64,000 nt of DNA, from positions 4,940,665-5,004,664 of the forward strand of contig NZ_LGHP01000001.1 of assembly GCF_001280845.1 (NCBI RefSeq), written 5' to 3'. The notes beneath the pieces are model-generated. The model saw only the letters and a program-made list of their open reading frames with translations. It did not search any database and had not been told where the DNA came from. Made by a program: the position numbers and the translations under genes. This document shows positions 59,354 to 64,000 of this stretch, piece after piece (within the stretch, counting starts at the first letter, position 1; every line of letters starts with the position of its first letter). Source of the stretch: Bacillus sp. FJAT-28004 (GTDB taxonomy: Bacteria > Bacillota > Bacilli > Paenibacillales > Paenibacillaceae).

Positions 59354-60271
59354 ATGGCATATATCGTTGGAATTGATGGAGGCGGCACCAAGACAGCTGT
59401 CACAATTACCCATGACCAGGAAGATGCTTTATTAACCTTTACTGTAGGGCCGATTAATTATAACGGTGGTGATGCTGATGCTATTGCTGCCTCCTTTGAG
59501 GAAATTTTTAATCGGACAAAGCTCTACTGCAGCAATTTAGAGGAAGTTGCTCATATCTGTATAGGAGCGGCAGGAGTAAGTAATCCGTCAGTCGTCCATT
59601 TTTTGGAGAAACATGTGAGAGATAATGGTTACATGGGGCCATTAACGATTACCGGTGATCAAGAAACAGCATTATACGGAGCACAAAATGCGATGCAAGG
59701 CATTATTCTCATTGCCGGTACAGGGTCGATTTGCTTTGGGGTGAATGAAAAGGGAGAGCAGCATCGCACAGGAGGCTTTGGCCATCTGATTGATGACGAG
59801 GGAAGCGGCTATTGCATTGGGCGTAATCTCTTGTCCGTTTTAGTTCAAGCAGAGGACGGAAGAATGACGGATACGATCATTCCAGCGCTAGTATACGAGC
59901 AGCTTGGGCTAAGCACTGTGAAAGAGATTATTGGCTTTGTTTATCATAAAAATACAACGAAAAAAGATATTGCGCAGCTCGCACCGATTATGACGACAGC
60001 ATGCGAGAAAGGGGATGCGCAGGCGCTTGAGCTAGCGGAGCAATGTGCAGCCAGTCTATTTGAGCTTGTGGTGCCTGTTATTGAGCGACTAAAGTTATAT
60101 AAAAGTCAGATTGCCATTGCAGGAAGTGTGCTGCAAAAATCTCGTTTTGTAAAAGATGCATTGGAGCGAAAGCTTGCACAAAGCTACCCGCAAACAAAGC
60201 TGATCTTGCCGATTAAGGATGCAGCCTATGGTGCTGTTTTGTTAGGAAGATCAAAAATGAATAGCGATTAG
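59354..60271 (+). CDS. murK: BadF/BcrA-type amino sugar kinase (MurNAc/GlcNAc kinase candidate)
   Basis: ASKHA-fold kinase of about 305 aa. VGIDGGGTKTAVTI (phosphate 1), GDQETALYGAQ, IAGTGSICFGVNEKG, GGFGHLIDDEGSGYCIGRNLL and an IAGSVLQKS adenosine segment match the family that contains eukaryotic NAGK and C. acetobutylicum MurK. It probably phosphorylates MurNAc and GlcNAc released by NamZ and NagZ. ATG 59354 is eight bases after GGGGG; ATG 59348 is only two bases away from it. Last gene of the operon; a strong terminator follows. Confidence 0.85.
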   Translation: MAYIVGIDGGGTKTAVTITHDQEDALLTFTVGPINYNGGDADAIAASFEEIFNRTKLYCSNLEEVAHICIGAAGVSNPSVVHFLEKHVRDNGYMGPLTITGDQETALYGAQNAMQGIILIAGTGSICFGVNEKGEQHRTGGFGHLIDDEGSGYCIGRNLLSVLVQAEDGRMTDTIIPALVYEQLGLSTVKEIIGFVYHKNTTKKDIAQLAPIMTTACEKGDAQALELAEQCAASLFELVVPVIERLKLYKSQIAIAGSVLQKSRFVKDALERKLAQSYPQTKLILPIKDAAYGAVLLGRSKMNSD

Positions 60272-60291
60272 TAGTTGGCGTTATGCGAAAT

Positions 60292-60345
60292 AAGGGTGTG
60301 TCATAAGTCCGAGCAGTTTTGGACTTGCGACACACCCTTTTTTTT
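60292..60345 (+). terminator. Terminator of the MurNAc operon
   Basis: AAGGGTGTGTC (60292) pairs with GACACACCCTT (60329), inner AAGTCC/GGACTT, then T-run. It also faces the convergent acetyltransferase gene. Confidence 0.92.
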
Positions 60346-60369
60346 AACATCGGTCGAAATGAAAATGGC

Positions 60370-61578
60370 TTAAAATTTGTCGGTCAAATAAAACACGGCT
60401 TGCTGTTTCGGGAATAGGGCTTGCAAAATATTAGCCTGTTCAACACTATCCTTTGTTGCGCCTGTCGCATTATAGCCGAACATCAAATAAGTCATCAGAT
60501 TACGTTCATCCACTTCTACCTCGACATAGGACTCAGCATGACTAACATCGGAAATGGAAAGCCGCTTCTGCTTGTAGTCAAGGTATATATGATCCTCTCC
60601 GCATTGAAGCGCTATGTACAGTTCTTGATCTGCCATCAAGTCATTACCGTTAAGACGATGTTCCAATTCAGGCTGAAGCTTTTGGAATGTAGAATTTAGG
60701 TTGATCATTTTCCACATCGCCTGATTAATTGAAATGGATTGTGCTTGATGTTGTTGATAATAGGAATATAGCTTATGATCCTCTGGCAGCATCGCTAATA
60801 TTTGCTTTGCATTTGGGCGAAGCTGACATATGGCATGAAACAAGTGTTCAACGCCGTCCACTGCCTCGTTCAAATACATGAATTCATTAATAAATACTTG
60901 TTCAGTATCCTTTTTTTCAATAATGCCATAAGCTATAATTTTTTCATTTCTGCGAAGCAGCAGACAGTCTGCTTTTTTCCATTCCGGCCAGCTTATTAGA
61001 TCATTCCAGTATGTTTCATTACGGACTACGGTATAGGTGCGGTTCTGATTGAACTGTTCATATATGAAACGGATATCATCAAGATAACGAGGTTCAAAGG
61101 GAATGATTTCGTAACTGCTTTGCTGCTCAAAGCTTGCTTGCTTTTCAATAGCGTAAGCAGTCTCGGGAATAAGTCTCCAGCCAACCTTTTCATAAAACGC
61201 ATGCTTGCTAGCCAGAAGTAAACTTATATCATAATTGGTTTCTTTCATGTAGTCTGTTTGTGCATGAAGAATTTTGGGCGCAAGTCCCATTCCGCGATAA
61301 TTTGGATCTGTACCGACGCTGCCCATTGCACCAGTTTTCAAGATCGCTTGACCGACTCTAATATTAAGAGGGAAAATTTGTACATTAGCAGCAATCTCAC
61401 CGTCGACCATCGCAAACCATGTTGTCTCTGGATCATATGTGCTGTCGAGGTCTAATCTTTCTTGGAAAAAATCTCGGCCTACTGAAAAGCATTCATCTAA
61501 AATATCGTAAATCTTTTCAAGCTGTTCTCTAGTTGGCTGGTTCGTTACGATGATGTTTTTGCCAAGTGCTGTCGTCAT
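60370..61578 (-). CDS. Eis-like GNAT acetyltransferase (402 aa)
   Basis: N-terminal GNAT with the acetyl-CoA loop GSVGTDPNYRGMGLAPKIL at about residues 86-104 and SLLLASKHAFYEKVGW. A second GNAT-like half and a C-terminal SCP2-like domain (about 290-400, LYIALQCGEDHIYL) follow, as in Eis proteins. Family members acetylate aminoglycosides or other amines; the substrate here is unknown. ATG 61578 follows GTAGGAGG. Convergent with the MurNAc operon, probably monocistronic. Confidence 0.85.
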   Translation of the reverse strand: MTTALGKNIIVTNQPTREQLEKIYDILDECFSVGRDFFQERLDLDSTYDPETTWFAMVDGEIAANVQIFPLNIRVGQAILKTGAMGSVGTDPNYRGMGLAPKILHAQTDYMKETNYDISLLLASKHAFYEKVGWRLIPETAYAIEKQASFEQQSSYEIIPFEPRYLDDIRFIYEQFNQNRTYTVVRNETYWNDLISWPEWKKADCLLLRRNEKIIAYGIIEKKDTEQVFINEFMYLNEAVDGVEHLFHAICQLRPNAKQILAMLPEDHKLYSYYQQHQAQSISINQAMWKMINLNSTFQKLQPELEHRLNGNDLMADQELYIALQCGEDHIYLDYKQKRLSISDVSHAESYVEVEVDERNLMTYLMFGYNATGATKDSVEQANILQALFPKQQAVFYLTDKF

Positions 61579-61724
61579 CTTTTATTTCCTCCTACGTCGC
61601 AATGTTAGGGTAAATTTAAATAGACTGAAAAAATGGGCTAATTATATTGGAAATTATTATCTTAATAAAAATATTAATATTGAAAATAATTTTCGTCAAT
61701 AAAGGAGCGTGGACATTTCGTTAT

Positions 61725-61753
61725 TTCGCAACGTTTCATATTCATGTTACAAT
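61725..61753 (+). promoter_or_regulatory. Predicted promoter of the rsgA leader
   Basis: TTCGCA (61725-61730), 17 bp, extended TGT-TACAAT (61745-61753). Transcription would start near 61760, giving a leader of about 200 nt before rsgA. Confidence 0.55.
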
Positions 61754-61807
61754 AATTAGGAAATTTAGTTGCAAGCTAGCTGGACTGGCTTGAAGGGAGA
61801 GATGGTA

Positions 61808-61879
61808 ATGGAGAAATTAACTATTTTTGAAGGTGTCGTTGTCGGGGTCACAGGAATCCTCCTTTCAAGCGAACAATAA
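61808..61879 (+). CDS. Leader peptide upstream of rsgA (23 aa)
   Basis: ATG 61808 lies eight bases after GAAGGGAG (61792-61799) and reads to TAA 61877. The product is MEKLTIFEG followed by a valine/leucine-rich stretch and ends LLSSEQ. In-frame ATG 61802 is too close to the ribosome site. The last third of the ORF forms the left arm of the hairpin at 61847-61911, a layout typical of attenuator leader peptides. Confidence 0.55.
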   Translation: MEKLTIFEGVVVGVTGILLSSEQ

Positions 61880-61911
61880 TTTCGTTTCCCAAATGAGGAT
61901 TCAACTGTGAC
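61847..61911 (+). ncRNA. Leader hairpin with competing pairing to the rsgA ribosome site
   Basis: GTCACAG-GAATCCTC (61847-61861) pairs with GAGGATTC-AA-CTGTGAC (61895-61911), 15 bp with a two-base bulge. GGATTC of the right arm can alternatively pair with GAATCC at 61955-61960, which includes the rsgA ribosome site. Ribosome position on the leader ORF would choose between the two folds. The structure is seen; the mechanism is inferred. Confidence 0.6.
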
Positions 61912-61963
61912 TGGTTTTGGCGTTATAGCCAGATGAATAAACCAATTACAGGGGGAATCCGCA

Positions 61964-63049
61964 GTGAATCAACAAACAACTAATACCGTATTACAATCGT
62001 TAGGTTGGAATGAGTATTTTTCTAATCATTTTGCCACTTACGCCGAACAAGGCTACAGTGTCGGACGAATCACACTGGAGCATAAAGGTATGTACCGTTT
62101 ATTGAGTGAGCATGGAGAGCTCATAGGCGAGGTAACAGGTAAGTTGCGTTTTGAAGCAGCAGGTCGAGAAGATTTTCCAGCAGTCGGTGACTGGGTGGTC
62201 ATAAAACCGCGTTGGGAGGAACAAAAAGCCTCGATTCATGCGCTACTTCCACGCAAGAGCAAGTTTTCTCGTAAAGTGGCTGGAGCTACGGTAGAAGAGC
62301 AGATTGTGGCCGCTAATGTTGATACTGTTTTTTTAGTGAATGCCTTAAATAATGACTTTAATATACGCAGGATGGAACGGTACTTGATCCTTGCATGGGA
62401 AAGCGGTGCTGCGCCGGTAATCGTGCTGAGCAAAGCAGATTTATGCGAAGATTTGGATGCCCGCATCGCAGAGGTAGAGTCAATTGCGATCGCTGTCCCT
62501 ATTCATGTAGTCAGTGCCTCGCAGGGAGAAGGGCTGGATCAGCTCGCACCTTATTTGGGTGTTGGCAACACGATAGCGCTGATAGGTTCTTCAGGAGTAG
62601 GTAAATCTACACTGATTAATAAATTGAGCGGTGTAGATATGCAACGAGTCAATGACGTTCGTGGCGGGGATGATCGCGGCCGTCATACGACGACGCATCG
62701 CGAGCTTGTTCAATTACCGAGTGGAGCTCTAATGATCGATACACCTGGTATGAGGGAGTTGCAACTGTGGGAGGCCGATGAGGGGTTCCGTGGTGCATTT
62801 GACGATGTGGATTCAATCGTTGGCACTTGCCGATTCAATGACTGCAAGCATGAGCAAGAGCCCGGTTGTGCTGTTCGAAAGGCAATAGCAGATGGATCAT
62901 TGGAACAAGCCCGTTTTGAAAGCTATCTTAAACTCCAACGTGAGCTGGCGCATCTGGCACGAAAGGAAGATGCGAAACTGGCAGCCGCTGAAAAAGCGAA
63001 GTGGAAGAAGATTAGCACAGATATGAAACAACGAAAATCGAAGAGATAA
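61964..63049 (+). CDS. rsgA: Ribosome small subunit-dependent GTPase A (RsgA/YloQ family)
   Basis: Circularly permuted GTPase of 361 aa. OB-fold region about residues 20-110, then G4 (VLSKADLC) precedes G1 (ALIGSSGVGKSTLINKL, about residue 205) and G3 (DTPGMREL). The C-terminal zinc knuckle is CRFNDCKHEQEPGC. GTG 61964 is eight bases after GGGGG. It is longer than B. subtilis YloQ (about 298 aa), with an N-terminal extension, and is not in the usual prkC-rsgA-rpe context, so it is probably a second copy. Regulation through the leader peptide and hairpin upstream is likely. Confidence 0.88.
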   Translation: MNQQTTNTVLQSLGWNEYFSNHFATYAEQGYSVGRITLEHKGMYRLLSEHGELIGEVTGKLRFEAAGREDFPAVGDWVVIKPRWEEQKASIHALLPRKSKFSRKVAGATVEEQIVAANVDTVFLVNALNNDFNIRRMERYLILAWESGAAPVIVLSKADLCEDLDARIAEVESIAIAVPIHVVSASQGEGLDQLAPYLGVGNTIALIGSSGVGKSTLINKLSGVDMQRVNDVRGGDDRGRHTTTHRELVQLPSGALMIDTPGMRELQLWEADEGFRGAFDDVDSIVGTCRFNDCKHEQEPGCAVRKAIADGSLEQARFESYLKLQRELAHLARKEDAKLAAAEKAKWKKISTDMKQRKSKR

Positions 63050-63059
63050 GCAATGCGAC

Positions 63060-63089
63060 AGAGCCTTTGAGAGATCAGGGCTCTTTTTG
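63060..63089 (+). terminator. Terminator of rsgA
   Basis: AGAGCC (63060) pairs with GGGCTCT (63078), followed by TTTTT. Confidence 0.8.
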
Positions 63090-63222
63090 TATGCGCTAAA
63101 GGAAAGGTGCTATCTTTAGGGTTCAAGTTGAGATGTAGTGGATTGATTTGAAGTATCCGACTGAGTTTAAGAAGAAGTAAAGAAGTTGATTGTTCCCTTA
63201 CATAGTGTCATAATTTAGGTTA

Positions 63223-63278
63223 TTGACATACAGGACAAATGTTCGGTATATTTTTCTAAGACTGCGGACAATTGTCCG
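63223..63278 (+). promoter_or_regulatory. Promoter with two palindromic operators for the MFS exporter
   Basis: TTGACA (63223-63228), 18 bp, TATATT (63247-63252). GGACAAATGTTCGG lies between -35 and -10 (63233-63246), and the perfect palindrome CGGACAATTGTCCG lies just downstream of the start (63265-63278). This is a typical repressor arrangement; no regulator gene is in the visible upstream part. Confidence 0.7.
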
Positions 63279-63311
63279 TAAGAGTGGATATTTATTTGAG
63301 GAGGAGTATTT

Positions 63312-64000
63312 TTGAACGGCCCTACTATGGAAGTTAATTCGAACCTAGATTTGAGCAAGATCAAGAAAGGACCGATCGTTGCCGCACTGATTATTGGCGC
63401 ATTTGTATCGATCCTGAATGAAACCTTGCTGAACATTGCTTTCCCGGAGCTCATGAGATATTTCAGCATCACGGAAACGACTGTTCAATGGCTGGCTACA
63501 GCTTATATGCTCGTAGTCGGTATTCTTGTCCCTATAACAGCACTTTTGCAACAGTGGTTTAGCACACGTCAAATGTTTCTCGGGGCGATGATCTTATTCC
63601 TCGCGGGCACAGTGATATGTGCGACAGCGCCAATATTCGAACTCCTGCTTGTCGGACGTGTTGTTCAAGCCTTGGGAACAGGGCTAATGATCCCCGTATT
63701 AATGAATACGATCTTAATCATTTTCCCTCCAGAGAAGAGGGGGGGAGCGATGGGATTGATCGGTCTGGTCATGATGTCCGCTCCGGCTATTGGGCCTACT
63801 TTGTCTGGTTTGATCGTTGACTCGCTTAACTGGAGATGGCTGTTCCTTCTAGTCATTCCTTTAGCGGTAATCTCCATCGTCTACGCTGCGATTTATTTGA
63901 AAAATGTAAGTGAATTGACTAAACCAAAGGTCGACATTATTTCCATCCTACTTTCCTCCATCGGTTTTGGAGGCATCGTTTATGGCTTTAGCAGTGCGGG
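63312..64000 (+). CDS. DHA2-type MFS multidrug transporter (C-terminus outside window)
   Basis: About 229 residues are visible with six hydrophobic helices. GAFVSILNETLLNIAFPELM is TM1 with motif D1, WLATAYMLVVGILVPIT is TM2, GRVVQALGTGLMIPV is motif B, and MSAPAIGPTLSGLIVDSLNWRWLF is motif C with the antiporter signature. These mark the 14-TM EmrB/QacA group. TTG 63312 follows GAGGAG. A consensus promoter with paired palindromic operators precedes it, so it is probably drug-inducible. Confidence 0.88.
   Translation, partial: MNGPTMEVNSNLDLSKIKKGPIVAALIIGAFVSILNETLLNIAFPELMRYFSITETTVQWLATAYMLVVGILVPITALLQQWFSTRQMFLGAMILFLAGTVICATAPIFELLLVGRVVQALGTGLMIPVLMNTILIIFPPEKRGGAMGLIGLVMMSAPAIGPTLSGLIVDSLNWRWLFLLVIPLAVISIVYAAIYLKNVSELTKPKVDIISILLSSIGFGGIVYGFSSA

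Noticed and set aside
1..64000. CRISPR array, prophage, tRNA or rRNA genes, insertion sequence with transposase
   Set aside because: No regularly spaced repeats, phage or transposase genes, or tRNA/rRNA-like sequences were recognised while reading both strands.

Overview
The window looks like chromosome from a spore-forming Bacillota of the Paenibacillaceae, most likely Paenibacillus or a close relative. Supporting signs are strong AGGAGG ribosome sites, frequent GTG and TTG starts, consensus sigma-A promoters, leucine T-box leaders, a CIRCE-controlled groESL operon and a YyaC-type spore protein. The order thiL-tsaE-tsaB-rimI-tsaD ... ydiF ... moaC ... tatA-tatC ... groES-groEL is the Bacillus subtilis ydi/gro neighbourhood. 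Here it is interrupted by a leuA/com insertion and by extra genes.

Layout. 1-5.8 kb: a partial FAD oxidoreductase, an AraC regulator and the Leloir operon galK-galE-galT. 5.9-14.4 kb: small unknown proteins, YyaC, a hydrolase, methyltransferases, a membrane PAS-GGDEF diguanylate cyclase next to a degenerate HD-GYP protein, and YitT. 14.5-18.5 kb: thiL and the t6A genes tsaE/tsaB/rimI/tsaD in overlapping frames. 18.5-22.5 kb: a consensus promoter, two tandem leucine T-boxes, leuA, a methyltransferase, and a noncoding segment packed with DnaA boxes. 22.3-27.9 kb: an orphan ABC ATPase, a small basic ORF and a complete comQ-comX-comP-comA quorum-sensing cassette; comX is a 56-codon ORF with a Trp next to the C-terminus. 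28.1-34.1 kb: ydiF (ABC-F, minus strand), 5-formyl-THF cyclo-ligase, moaC-mogA-moeA-like, tatA-tatC. 34.2-36.2 kb: a YhgE-like membrane protein with a TetR regulator. 36.4-40.6 kb: a polysaccharide degradation trio (heparinase II/III-like, GH88, DUF2264). 40.7-42.9 kb: CIRCE-groES-groEL.

43.0-47.8 kb: a dihydrouridine synthase, a FadR-type regulator and a two-gene glycolate/lactate-type oxidase (glcD-glcF). 47.9-60.3 kb: a muropeptide salvage locus, murR | murQ-SBP-permease-permease-anmK-GNAT-PIG-L-namZ-nagZ-murK, with cre-like and MurR-like operators in front of murQ. NamZ and NagZ have no signal peptide, so the model is import of MurNAc-GlcNAc fragments through the ABC transporter followed by cytoplasmic cleavage, phosphorylation and lactyl-ether cleavage. 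60.3-64 kb: an Eis-like acetyltransferase, an rsgA-type GTPase behind a leader peptide and a competing hairpin, and the start of a DHA2-type MFS exporter with paired palindromic operators.

The strongest items for follow-up are the comQXPA cassette with its divergent pheromone precursor, the DnaA-box cluster between tsaD and ydiF, the tandem Leu T-boxes, the intracellular MurNAc recovery operon and the leader/attenuator of the rsgA paralogue. All assignments come from reading motifs and context; no database search was run.
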